Positions 10,701 to 17,906 of a DNA stretch of 64,000 nt are shown one piece after another. The stretch covers positions 30,895 through 94,894 of the forward strand of contig CAXXFJ010000037.1 in the NCBI GenBank assembly GCA_963677415.2, read 5' to 3'. The stretch comes from JAQUTK01 sp963677415. Lineage in GTDB: Bacteria; Bacteroidota; Bacteroidia; Bacteroidales; JAQUTK01. The notes below the pieces were generated by a model, which had not been told where the DNA came from, ran no database searches, and saw only the letters and a list, made by a program, of their open reading frames with translations. The position numbers and the translations under genes are program-made. Position 1 is the stretch's first letter, and every line of letters begins with the position of its first letter.

Positions 10701-11042
10701 CGTAGATGGAGACAAGCAGGTGATGTGACTGACATGCCACGACTTTCGTATGGAGATCCATCAGGAAATAATCGTTTCTCTGACCGTTGGATTGAAGATG
10801 GCTCTTTTGTTCGTCTAAGAAATGTGACTTTCAGCTATGACTTGCCAACTAGTCTGGCTAAAAAAGCTTATCTTCAAAAAGTTACTTTCTTTGTAACTGG
10901 AGAAAACTTGCTTACGTGGACTAAATATACCGGATTGGATCCCGAATTCAATAGCTTGAATGATGGACTTCTCTATGGTGTTGATGGTGGCTCAATGCCT
11001 GTAACACGCAGTTATTCAGCAGGTATAAGAATTGGTTTGTAA
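7791..11042 (+). CDS. SusC/RagA-family TonB-dependent transporter (complete)
   Basis: A full-length SusC homologue of 1,083 residues. There is a signal peptide ending near SAQS. A carboxypeptidase-D-regulatory-like domain spans about 45-115 ('TITGKVISSVDSKPLEGISV' to 'LELSYVGYRTLTL'). The TonB plug (about 125-265) includes 'PLYIVDGM', 'SITPLKDAAAKAIYGSRGANG' and 'VVVIET'. A large beta-barrel ends in an SAGIRIGL-type terminal strand. Odd point: the region where SusC proteins usually read like DEVVVVGYG here reads 'LETVTLPTGTFERR', so the plug entry is divergent. It lies 36 bases after the second fasciclin-like gene and 20 before its susD, with no promoter or terminator between, so it is the second transporter of the same operon. 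Confidence 0.95.
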   Translation: MKRNKIIFKYLLSVILFSVVSAPLSAQSADVASDSAAVLEVVKAFTITGKVISSVDSKPLEGISVRIQGVTGSTETASDGSFSIGSPNTKSFLELSYVGYRTLTLFLSGATNFTVRLEPEDFPSNLETVTLPTGTFERRYMAQSAVTLKDDKFQFRGITSPEYYIQGQLPGVNVTAFNGAPGAGADIVFRAKNSIYGGSKPLYIVDGMEISQMDNATISNGSFISSLITLSPNDIESITPLKDAAAKAIYGSRGANGVVVIETFKGQKGSSKIDFSATLGTSEMRKSTLPMLSGSEHRKYMLEMALSQYDGNLGDVINNFSTALFNDPTNPNRDFIYEKYNNNTNWINETQQDGFYQDYHFRMRGGDDVSKYLFSIGYLGNEGVMIGNNLTRLSARFNLDYNITNALVFGSSLSFSQINLDQNHQLNSDYNTLLLSMKKSPITTPYIQDNVWGVNTPVLEDQDIFGLRNNVGDGSTADNSGLNNPAAISRGAYRNEYLSNAMTGQVSLAYTAGDFNFKLALGLNNRTEQTIVFIPETGFATVGDKYRTSIQGYYDNMLIDTKFDVTYHKRFNYVHDFSAKAGIQLLNNDLQYRYGRSFNAASDYYTLLSGSRDSISSRSDIWRSLGMYGTFNYVYYDRYILNATARVDASSRFGAKTKAILFPAIGAAWRIDREDFLRNSSVINELKLRVSYGLTGNDNIGNYYAKLLYQPSNYKDLGGFAIQNLANEKLKPEINREFQAGLDWGLFGNKITMNVDYFNTVNSNMIVFNNIKQTAGISGAYMNVGENTNKGLEAGLNFAFKTGAVKYNLGATFATVDTKVTKMPSSTPYIENTYQGIFTARAQEGQALGSYYGYQTNGVYSSSADLISSATGKDVVNGKNEYNQNVYEAFQAGDVKFVDQNKDGVINEKDKVFLGDPNSDYFGSFKGDISFKGFTLSALVDYQLGRDIVNGLRYELESQSGYANQTIAVNRRWRQAGDVTDMPRLSYGDPSGNNRFSDRWIEDGSFVRLRNVTFSYDLPTSLAKKAYLQKVTFFVTGENLLTWTKYTGLDPEFNSLNDGLLYGVDGGSMPVTRSYSAGIRIGL

Positions 11043-11062
11043 TACATAAATAGAAAAGACAC

Positions 11063-12775
11063 ATGAAAGAATTTATAACAAAAATACAGTATGCGATCTT
11101 GCTCGCACTAATTGTAGTAATGCCTTCTTGCTCTGATGCATTAGACATAGATCCGGATGATGCACTGACTCAGTCTGAGATTTACAATGACTACAAAGAC
11201 ATGTTTACAATCAAACTGGGATTGTATGATATTATGCAGGATCTGGTTGAACAGTCATTTGTATTAGGAGAGTGTCGTGGAGACCTTGTTACTAGCGGAC
11301 CCGGTGCAAAGGGACAATATTCTGATGCTGCTGAGTTTCTTGATAATAACGTGTCCGTTGATAATAAATACATAGACTGGTCTGGTTATTATCACCTGAT
11401 TAATCAATGTAACGATGCGTTGGTGAAATATCCTATCCTGAAGCTTAAACAACCTAAACTGGAAACCGATGAGAATTTGTCTGCTATCTATAAGCACATT
11501 GTTGGAGAGACTTTGTGGTTGAGAGCTTGGGCATACTTTAAGTTGATTCAAAACTGGGGAGATGTTCCTTTTTATACGGAACCAATCTATACTGTAGAGC
11601 AGTCTGAACTCGCCAAATATAATACTCCGGTGCCGCAGGACTCTATCCTGAATCAGCTTGAACGTGACCTTTCTTACTCATTCCGCAATTGTGAGTACAA
11701 CTGGGCATGGGCAAATCTTCCGACTCTTTGGAATCATGAAACCGTGAATATGTGTGCTGTGGTTAGTCTGTATACGGATGTACTGATGTACAGACAAAAA
11801 TATCAGAAAGCATGGGATGTTGCTTCAAAAATTGTTGTTGGTGGCTATGTATCTACTTTTAATGAGAATTTCCACGATTCTTTCAATATTTCATTGGCTA
11901 AGTATACATGGGCAGGAGGAGAAGAAAACCCATGGTTTAGAACGATGTTTCGGTATGCTAACGAATCGCAAGGGGGGCAATTTGCATATCGAGAAGAAGG
12001 TCTTGTGTTAGCTTTCAGTATAGAAGGAAGTTCGTTCACTACAGAGAGACATCCTTTGACTGCCTGGACCAACAACCGTTATAGTGATAATGGGCAATTC
12101 GTTGTCAAACCTTCTTATCCGAGTATTCAGATGTTTATGAAACAAGATGATCAGGTACGTGGTAATTATGGTTCTTACTTACTGGATGATGAATATAGAG
12201 CAGGCTCTGTTGATACTATAATTTGGAAGTATGTTGGTTTGGAGTGTTTTAGAGAAGCAGGAAGTGCATCCTCCGATACAGAAACAAATACTTCCGGCAA
12301 ATCTGTTGTTGTTTCTTCTATTACTCGTCGTGGTGTCAATCGCTCCCTGGGATATGGAAATATCAATGTATATCGTACAGCGGGTCTTTGGCTGAGAGCT
12401 GCTGAAGCAGCTAACCGTGTAGGTTTGAGTACTACTGCTGTTACTCTAATGAACGAAGTACGTAACCGTGTAGGTGTTGGAGCATCAAATGTTAAACAGA
12501 ATGCTTCTGTTGAAGACATTGAAAATGCGTTGATCGAAGAAAGAGCATTGGAACTTGCCTACGAAGGAGAACGCTGGTATGATCTGGTTTCTGTTGCTGT
12601 ACGTCGTACCGATCCGAACTTCCTTATCGACAGAGTTGTTGCTAAAGCTCCTCAAGCCGAACAGGCAGCTGTAAGAGCGCGTTTGCAATTTCAAAAGAAT
12701 CAGGCTTTGGAATTTGGTTCATCTGATGATCCACAGTACTGGTGGAAGTTGCCTAGACCTGCAGTATATAGATAA
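11063..12775 (+). CDS. SusD/RagB-family nutrient-binding lipoprotein (second copy)
   Basis: The 570-residue SusD-type partner of the preceding SusC. The lipobox ends MPSC (Cys 23), followed by SDALDIDPDD, an acidic surface-export-like start. Family segments are clear: 'WLRAWAYFKLIQNWGDVPF' around residues 152-170, 'YRTAGLWLRAAEAANRVG' near 440, and 'ALIEERALELAYEGERWYDL' near 490. It differs strongly from the first SusD of the operon, so the two pairs are probably not a recent duplication and may take different parts of one ligand, or two ligands (inference). 33 bases separate it from the next lipoprotein gene. Confidence 0.94.
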   Translation: MKEFITKIQYAILLALIVVMPSCSDALDIDPDDALTQSEIYNDYKDMFTIKLGLYDIMQDLVEQSFVLGECRGDLVTSGPGAKGQYSDAAEFLDNNVSVDNKYIDWSGYYHLINQCNDALVKYPILKLKQPKLETDENLSAIYKHIVGETLWLRAWAYFKLIQNWGDVPFYTEPIYTVEQSELAKYNTPVPQDSILNQLERDLSYSFRNCEYNWAWANLPTLWNHETVNMCAVVSLYTDVLMYRQKYQKAWDVASKIVVGGYVSTFNENFHDSFNISLAKYTWAGGEENPWFRTMFRYANESQGGQFAYREEGLVLAFSIEGSSFTTERHPLTAWTNNRYSDNGQFVVKPSYPSIQMFMKQDDQVRGNYGSYLLDDEYRAGSVDTIIWKYVGLECFREAGSASSDTETNTSGKSVVVSSITRRGVNRSLGYGNINVYRTAGLWLRAAEAANRVGLSTTAVTLMNEVRNRVGVGASNVKQNASVEDIENALIEERALELAYEGERWYDLVSVAVRRTDPNFLIDRVVAKAPQAEQAAVRARLQFQKNQALEFGSSDDPQYWWKLPRPAVYR

Positions 12776-12808
12776 TATTAATAATTAGACGACTAAAATC
12801 GATAAGAT

Positions 12809-14410
12809 ATGAAAAAGATTTTTTTAGTAGCATCGATACTCTTTGCGGGTATCTACATGACGAGTTGTCAATCTGACATAGCGTATGATCGTCTTGAAGG
12901 AGATAAGACAAATAATCTTGATACCACGACAATCAATGAAAAGGCGAAAGATACGGTTGGTATTGAGCTATTTGTCTCTGATAAATATCTGATTCTCGAT
13001 GGCAAGGAGGAACGATTCTTGTACTATTCAGCCAAAGCAGGTATGCTCGCTGTGAATAGCGTCCTTCTTCCTGAGAGTGATAATCCGGCTTTACCGCCAG
13101 ATTCATTAGCATTCAATGCTTCTTTTGAGAATCCCGGCTTTGTCGCAGCGTGTCGCTTGGCTGATGTATCAGATGGAAATTTCTTTTATGGATTCACAAC
13201 ATCATGTGCAGTCAACGACTCTTCAGTAGTTCTCATGGGAGAAAAGCGCGTAAACGAAAAGTACACCAATGACTACAGTGATAATTACATTGTCACTCAA
13301 AAACGCGGCACCGGTAAGTATGTGTATAGTAACGTGTTTCGTTATGCTCCTTATGGAGTGCAATATCTGTATGATACAAATCCTTCTGTTGGGTCTGATG
13401 GAAAACAAACAATCATGGCAAAAACCAATACCGGTTTAATAGTTGGCCATTATGATGCTGCAGCTGATACAGTAAACTGGGATCATTATCCAAAAGCTTT
13501 TGAAGCATTGAATGATTCCAATAAGGCAGGTGCCCGTTTCTATCAGCTGACTCCTCCTCAAATTGCGTATAACTCCAAATTTGGATTTATGATGTTTATG
13601 GGTAGTCAGCTCGACCAGGCGACCACTAAACCAGGCTATATTCTTTCTATTGATCAGACTACCGGAGTTATTACAGAGGCATTGAGAGATTGGGCTCCGA
13701 GATATACTCAAGGATATCTGGAAACTGGTACAGGTGCTTTAATTACAGACCGTATCCCGTTGTTATCTAATGTTATCATTTATACGATTGAAGATGACTC
13801 TTTTGCAGATGATTCATTGGGTGGACTTCCTGCTGGAAGTATGTTGATGTTTGGTTACAACAAGGATAAGATATATCAGTCATACTATCGATATAAAACA
13901 GGAGATCAAATATCGGACATTAAGTTCGAACTTGGCTATCTGGCAAATGTTGAAGGGACTACAAACAAACATAGTCCTGTTAACATAATAATTAACCCTT
14001 ATACTAAGAGAATTGAGATGGTTCATTCAACTCCGTTTCTTATGGAGTTGTATAGTATGAGTGTAACTGACTTTGTCAATACGGATCTAATAGCCGGTAG
14101 AAAGAGATGGACAAAAGAATGTAACCTCCTAGACCGTGACATTTCAATCCGTGGTACCGGAATGTATCCTCTTGGTGGAATCATAAACATGGATCGCACT
14201 GTCTATAGCTCTTATATGAGTACAGTAGAGAAATCGGCTGTTGTGCCTGATGTACCATTGCGTCCGGGCGTGCAACGTATTTTCTTTTGCTGTGGCGATG
14301 AATATCCGGCTCGTGTAGCTGTGTTTGAATTGACTCGTTCGCTTGACACCGAATCCTTCAAGACATGGGTTAATAATAAACGTTCTTATATTGAAGCTCA
14401 ATCATATTAA
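12809..14410 (+). CDS. Lipoprotein of unknown family in the SusCD/fasciclin operon
   Basis: A 533-residue predicted lipoprotein; the lipobox ends MTSC, with the lipidated Cys at 20. I do not recognise the family. The sequence is beta-rich and shows several blade-like segments ('GTGKYVYSNVFRYAPYGVQYL', 'GYILSIDQTTGVITEAL'), so a beta-propeller-like fold is possible but not shown. There is an N-terminal Ig-like or PKD-like stretch (about 45-150) and a Cys-Cys pair in 'RIFFCCGDEYPARV' near residue 490. No catalytic signature is seen. Its place directly after the second susD is where surface glycan-binding proteins are normally encoded, so a ligand-binding surface protein is the most economical guess. 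It ends 17 bases before the MORN-repeat gene. Confidence 0.6.
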   Translation: MKKIFLVASILFAGIYMTSCQSDIAYDRLEGDKTNNLDTTTINEKAKDTVGIELFVSDKYLILDGKEERFLYYSAKAGMLAVNSVLLPESDNPALPPDSLAFNASFENPGFVAACRLADVSDGNFFYGFTTSCAVNDSSVVLMGEKRVNEKYTNDYSDNYIVTQKRGTGKYVYSNVFRYAPYGVQYLYDTNPSVGSDGKQTIMAKTNTGLIVGHYDAAADTVNWDHYPKAFEALNDSNKAGARFYQLTPPQIAYNSKFGFMMFMGSQLDQATTKPGYILSIDQTTGVITEALRDWAPRYTQGYLETGTGALITDRIPLLSNVIIYTIEDDSFADDSLGGLPAGSMLMFGYNKDKIYQSYYRYKTGDQISDIKFELGYLANVEGTTNKHSPVNIIINPYTKRIEMVHSTPFLMELYSMSVTDFVNTDLIAGRKRWTKECNLLDRDISIRGTGMYPLGGIINMDRTVYSSYMSTVEKSAVVPDVPLRPGVQRIFFCCGDEYPARVAVFELTRSLDTESFKTWVNNKRSYIEAQSY

Positions 14411-14427
14411 TAGAGGAGGTCCGAACA

Positions 14428-15105
14428 ATGAAGAATCTTAGATATTTAGCATTAGTAGTTTTCTTGGTTTCTGGAATAACAGCTATGACGGCTCAAGTTA
14501 AGATCGATCGTTTATCGGGTACCTATGAAGGCGCTAAGAAGAAAGATCTTGCTGAAGGTCAGGGAAAAGCGATAGGTAAGGATACTTACGAAGGAAACTT
14601 CAAGAAAGGACTTCCTGAAGGTCAAGGATCTTATATCTTTGGTGATAGTATAATGCTTGACGATTTTTATTATATCCCTGGAGATAAGTATGAAGGTGCT
14701 TTCAAGAAAGGAAAATTTGAAGGCAAGGGAAAGATAACGTTTGCTGACAAAGTAAAAGGTGTTCTTGAAGGTTATTTTGAGGACGGTAAATATGTCGGTA
14801 AAACCAAGGATGGCTATATTTGGGTTAAAGAAGAATCATCGGGAATAAACCGCGTTATTGTTCAGAAACGCAACAGTAGTAAAAATGATATTTCACTAAG
14901 TGGAATTGGTGAATTGATAGAGATTGGTGCTGTTCATAGGGATTTTAACTCAACAGCACAGACATGGAACGATATTCGGCGCGAAGACTTTCCTTATACA
15001 ATTTATATAAAGGGCGTCAATGCTTCAAATTACTCACGTTGTGTGGTCAAAATTATTATTGAATCTCCGGGAACCTGGGAAATCAAGGTCGTACCTAATA
15101 TGTAG
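14428..15105 (+). CDS. Secreted MORN-repeat protein
   Basis: A 225-residue protein with a signal peptide (cleavage likely after MTAQ, near residue 23) and no lipobox. Four MORN-type repeats are visible: about 31-50 (GTYEGAKKKDLAEGQG), 52-73 (DTYEGNFKKGLPEGQG), 86-107 (DKYEGAFKKGKFEGKG) and a weaker one at 111-131. They follow the YEGxFxxGxxxGxG pattern. The last about 90 residues are a separate beta-rich domain without a recognised motif. A strong ribosome-binding site (aggaggt at about 14414-14420) precedes the ATG. It is the last gene of the SusCD/fasciclin operon and is followed by a hairpin terminator. MORN repeats usually mediate lipid or protein contact; the role here is unknown. Confidence 0.82.
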   Translation: MKNLRYLALVVFLVSGITAMTAQVKIDRLSGTYEGAKKKDLAEGQGKAIGKDTYEGNFKKGLPEGQGSYIFGDSIMLDDFYYIPGDKYEGAFKKGKFEGKGKITFADKVKGVLEGYFEDGKYVGKTKDGYIWVKEESSGINRVIVQKRNSSKNDISLSGIGELIEIGAVHRDFNSTAQTWNDIRREDFPYTIYIKGVNASNYSRCVVKIIIESPGTWEIKVVPNM

Positions 15106-15120
15106 TATTTTTGATAAAAA

Positions 15121-15155
15121 GAAGCGTTCCGAAATAATCGGAACGCTTCTTTTTG
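15121..15155 (+). terminator. Rho-independent terminator of the SusCD/fasciclin operon
   Basis: An 11-bp perfect stem (gaagcgttccg / cggaacgcttc) with a short loop, followed by TTTTTT on the + strand, 15 bases after the MORN gene stop. Confidence 0.9.
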
Positions 15156-15227
15156 TGTAAAGGTCTGACAGTTTATAGCTTTATATTTTGCAGCTTATCT
15201 CCGATGATTACGGGTTCTAATATACGC

Positions 15228-15266
15228 AAAAAATAAGCGGGGTTGCCTCTTATGAGACAGCCCCGC
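15228..15266 (-). terminator. Terminator of the rpsF-rpsR-rplI operon
   Basis: A GC-rich stem (gcggggttg / cagccccgc, one G-U pair). Read on the - strand it is followed by TTATTTTTTG, just downstream of rplI. Confidence 0.8.
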
Positions 15267-15291
15267 ACTAGTTAAGATCTATGAGCCAGAA

Positions 15292-15735
15292 TTATTCTGA
15301 TACTACTTCAAATGCAATTTCAATGCTAACTTCTTTGTGCAATTTTATTGTTGCAACGTAAGAACCAACTTCTTTAACTGCCTCTTTCACGTAGATAGTT
15401 TTGCGATCTACGTCATAACCAGCTTTTTCAAGTGCTTCAGCAATCTGAATATTTGTTACAGATCCGAAGATCTTACCGGAAGAGCTAGTCTTTGCGCCGA
15501 TAGTTAACGAAACATCTTTCAATTTAGCAGCAGCAATTTCAGCTTCTTCTTTGATTTTAGCCAGTTTGTGAGCACGTTGTCTCAGATTCTCAGCTAGCAT
15601 TTTCTTAGCAGATTCGGATGCTATGACTGCTTTCCCTTGTGGAAGAAGGTAATTTCTGCCGTATCCGTCTTTTACTGTAACTACATCATCCTTGTATCCA
15701 AGGGTATTGATGTCTTCTTTTAAAATGATTTGCAT
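15292..15735 (-). CDS. rplI: 50S ribosomal protein L9
   Basis: Ribosomal protein L9 (147 residues, usual length) binds 23S rRNA near the base of the L1 stalk and helps keep frame. The N-terminal L9 signature is clear: start MQIILKEDINTLG, then 'VTVKDGYGRNYLLPQGKA'. It has the long connecting helix and a C-terminal domain with 'GSVTNIQIAEALEKAG'. It is the last gene of a conserved S6-S18-L9 operon, 17 bases after rpsR, and is followed by a terminator. Confidence 0.98.
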   Translation of the reverse strand: MQIILKEDINTLGYKDDVVTVKDGYGRNYLLPQGKAVIASESAKKMLAENLRQRAHKLAKIKEEAEIAAAKLKDVSLTIGAKTSSSGKIFGSVTNIQIAEALEKAGYDVDRKTIYVKEAVKEVGSYVATIKLHKEVSIEIAFEVVSE

Positions 15736-15752
15736 GTTTTTTCCTCCTTTAA

Positions 15753-16025
15753 TTATTTCATCAAGTCAACTACGTAAGGCAGCAATGCCAAATGGCGCGC
15801 TCTTTTTACTGCTTGCGCTACACGACGCTGGAACTTCAATGAAGTACCGGTGATACGACGAGGCAAAATCTTACCTTGCTCATTCAGGAACTTCTTCAAG
15901 AAATCAGGATCTTTGTAATCAATATACTTGATTCCACTTTTCTTGAAACGGCAGTATTTCTTTTTCTTTACATCCACAGTGGGCGGAGTAAGATATCTGA
16001 TTTCAGATTGTGCTTGCTGTGCCAT
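15753..16025 (-). CDS. rpsR: 30S ribosomal protein S18
   Basis: Ribosomal protein S18 (90 residues) pairs with S6 on the platform of the small subunit. The family core is visible: 'KKYCRFKKSGIKYIDYKD', then 'LLKFLNEQGKILPRRITGTS' type sequence and 'FQRRVAQAVKRARHLALLPY'. It lies between rpsF (2-base gap) and rplI, the standard bacterial order. Confidence 0.98.
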   Translation of the reverse strand: MAQQAQSEIRYLTPPTVDVKKKKYCRFKKSGIKYIDYKDPDFLKKFLNEQGKILPRRITGTSLKFQRRVAQAVKRARHLALLPYVVDLMK

Positions 16026-16027
16026 AA

Positions 16028-16378
16028 TTAATTCTCCTTTTGTTCTTTAGATTGTTTAAGTGATCTTCTTTTTACTGCATATTCAAGTGCATACTTGTCT
16101 AAGCGAAATGTCAGAAAACGAATTACTCGTTCGTCACGACGGAAGTTCACCTCTAATTTCTCAATGACAGTTGGCTCTGCTGTAAACTCAAGCAATTGAT
16201 AAAAACCTGTAGATTTCTTTTCAATTGGATAGGCAAGTTTGCGCAATCCCCAGTTCTCGTCATTATCAATCGCTGCACCCTCATTGATGAGAAGTGTTTT
16301 GAATTTTTCTACCGTCTCCTTCATCTGAACGTCAGACAAAACGGGAGTCAAAATGAAAACGGTTTCGTAATGATTCAT
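16028..16378 (-). CDS. rpsF: 30S ribosomal protein S6
   Basis: Ribosomal protein S6 (116 residues) forms a heterodimer with S18. The start 'MNHYETVFILTPVLSD' and the 'NWGLRKLAYPIEKKSTGFY' core are characteristic; the tail is Lys/Glu-rich. It is the first gene of the operon. A good Bacteroides promoter lies about 45 bases upstream. The leader looks too short for the S6:S18-binding mRNA motif known in other bacteria. Confidence 0.98.
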   Translation of the reverse strand: MNHYETVFILTPVLSDVQMKETVEKFKTLLINEGAAIDNDENWGLRKLAYPIEKKSTGFYQLLEFTAEPTVIEKLEVNFRRDERVIRFLTFRLDKYALEYAVKRRSLKQSKEQKEN

Positions 16379-16422
16379 ACTCTTTTGATTTTGTGAATAC
16401 TATAAATGTTATAAAAGTGGGG

Positions 16423-16454
16423 CAAAGGTAAGGATATTTCTCTAATACGCCAAA
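16423..16454 (-). promoter_or_regulatory. Promoter of rpsF operon
   Basis: On the - strand TTTG (16454-16451), a 20-base spacer and TACCTTTG (16430-16423) match the Bacteroides -33/-7 consensus. Confidence 0.75.
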
Positions 16455-16502
16455 TATGGATGTTCAATATTTCTATTTCATGTGATTTTCATCTCAAAAT
16501 AC

Positions 16503-16533
16503 TTGCAGGGTAATGCTTGTAAACTTAACTTTG
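16503..16533 (+). promoter_or_regulatory. Promoter of alpha/beta hydrolase gene
   Basis: TTG (16503-16505), a 20-base spacer and TAACTTTG (16526-16533), 29 bases before the ATG at 16562. It is divergent from the rpsF promoter. Confidence 0.7.
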
Positions 16534-16561
16534 TAATTCATGCTTTGAATAATTGCTCCTT

Positions 16562-17584
16562 ATGAAACAAATAGCTATCATTTTCTCGCTTTTTTTCCTG
16601 TTTACCTTTCCCGGTTATGCTGATTACGAAAGAGATACGTTAGGTGAGGATTTTCTTCAGCAAACAATTCACATGCCGGATGACTATGAAGGAAGAGTTG
16701 ATATTACCCTTGTACGCAAAACGTCCGGTCTAGGAGCTGATCAAGCAGTTCTGTATATTCATGGGTTCAATGATTACTTTTTTCAGAAGGAAGAAGCAGC
16801 CTTTTTTACTAATGAATGTCTCAATTTTTACGCGCTAGATCTTAGAAAATACGGTCGTTCCTGGATGACTCATCAGAAAAGAGGGAATGTAATGGATCTG
16901 AAAGAGTATTTTGCAGATATAGACTCTGCATTATTTGCAATCAGATCAGAGGGAAATCAATCGGTAATACTAGTGGGTCATTCTTTCGGTGGTTTGATAG
17001 CATCAATTTATCTGGCTCAAATGGATAGACATGGAGCCGATTCTTCTTTTGTAAAAGGATTGATATTAAACAGCCCTTTTCTTGATATGAATCAGAGTTG
17101 GTTTAAGGAAAATATTATGATTCCTTTGGTTGGTCTCTGGGGTAGAGTATCTCCTTCTACTGTGGTTTCAAAGGATGTAAACACTTTATATGGTAAGAGT
17201 ATACATGCCTCGTACAAAGGAGAATGGGAGTATAATCTTCAATGGAAGACATTGGAGAGTATTCCTATCAATGCTGCTTTTATCAAAACGGTGCATAGCG
17301 CTCAAAGGAAAGTTCATTCCGGTCTGGATATTACTCAGCCTGTTTTGGTGATGCATTCCAGTCGCTCAGTGAAGACGAATATATGGACGGATGAATTGAG
17401 ACGTGGTGATGCTGTGCTTGATGTAGAAGATATCCATCGGTATGCAAATCGCTTGGGCGATCATGTTAGTATTGTTGTTATTCAGGATGGTTTACACGAC
17501 TTGGCTCTGTCGCAGCCAAAGGTTCGTGCTACCTATTATGAGAAGATACACGAATGGTTGAAGAAAAATTTCAAAAGTATTTGA
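16562..17584 (+). CDS. Secreted alpha/beta hydrolase (serine aminopeptidase/lysophospholipase-like)
   Basis: A 340-residue alpha/beta-hydrolase with a hydrophobic N-terminal signal sequence (MKQIAIIFSLFFLFTFPGYA), so probably periplasmic. The fold markers are 'VLYIHGFNDYF' (oxyanion region, near residue 68), the nucleophile elbow GHSFGG (Ser at about residue 142) and a C-terminal 'VIQDGLHDLALS' supplying the likely catalytic His. The family acts on esters or amides; the substrate cannot be told. The ATG at 16562 is preferred over the in-frame TTG at 16553 because it starts the signal peptide and fits the promoter. It is flanked by the divergent rpsF operon and a small membrane-protein gene. 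Confidence 0.85.
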   Translation: MKQIAIIFSLFFLFTFPGYADYERDTLGEDFLQQTIHMPDDYEGRVDITLVRKTSGLGADQAVLYIHGFNDYFFQKEEAAFFTNECLNFYALDLRKYGRSWMTHQKRGNVMDLKEYFADIDSALFAIRSEGNQSVILVGHSFGGLIASIYLAQMDRHGADSSFVKGLILNSPFLDMNQSWFKENIMIPLVGLWGRVSPSTVVSKDVNTLYGKSIHASYKGEWEYNLQWKTLESIPINAAFIKTVHSAQRKVHSGLDITQPVLVMHSSRSVKTNIWTDELRRGDAVLDVEDIHRYANRLGDHVSIVVIQDGLHDLALSQPKVRATYYEKIHEWLKKNFKSI

Positions 17585-17586
17585 GA

Positions 17587-17621
17587 TTTGGTGCTTAAGT
17601 AATCTTTTTTTTATACTTTTG
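17587..17621 (+). promoter_or_regulatory. Possible promoter of small membrane-protein gene
   Basis: TACTTTTG (17614-17621) fits the -7 consensus. The nearest TTTG (17587-17590) is 23 bases upstream, a little farther than usual. Confidence 0.45.
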
Positions 17622-17657
17622 TTCCGTTCAATGATTAAATCAAAAATTACTATACAG

Positions 17658-17849
17658 ATGAAACAGAATTTAATAGGAAATCTCGGCATCATCGTTGTTC
17701 TGATTGGTGTTCTTATGTTGGCGGTACCAGGATTTGGTTTAGCCGGCTCTGTGAATAATAACTTTCTGATGGGCAGTGGTCTTGCAGTATTATGTATTGG
17801 ACTAATTATTCATATCATTGTAAATAAGAAAGTAAAAGACGAAGAATAA
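17658..17849 (+). CDS. Small inner-membrane protein with two transmembrane helices
   Basis: A 63-residue protein starting MKQNLIGNLGIIVVLIG. It has two hydrophobic helices (about 6-24 and 32-52) separated by 'GLAGSVNNN' and a charged C-terminal tail (NKKVKDEE), so a hairpin topology is likely. The family is not recognised and I do not assign a function. The frame extends upstream to a TTG at 17619, but that lies within the putative -7 box, so the ATG at 17658 is preferred. A bidirectional terminator follows. Confidence 0.7.
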   Translation: MKQNLIGNLGIIVVLIGVLMLAVPGFGLAGSVNNNFLMGSGLAVLCIGLIIHIIVNKKVKDEE

Positions 17850-17871
17850 AAGTTCTTTACCTTAAAAGCAC

Positions 17872-17906
17872 AAAAAAAAGGCCGCTGTTTAAGCGGCCTT
17901 TTTTAT
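17872..17906. terminator. Bidirectional terminator between small membrane-protein gene and rprY
   Basis: A 9-bp stem (aaggccgct / agcggcctt) with an A-run before and a T-run after serves both convergent genes. Confidence 0.85.

Noticed and set aside
16379..16430. S6:S18-binding leader motif upstream of rpsF.
   Set aside because: The leader from the predicted start is only about 40 bases and shows no fitting hairpin.
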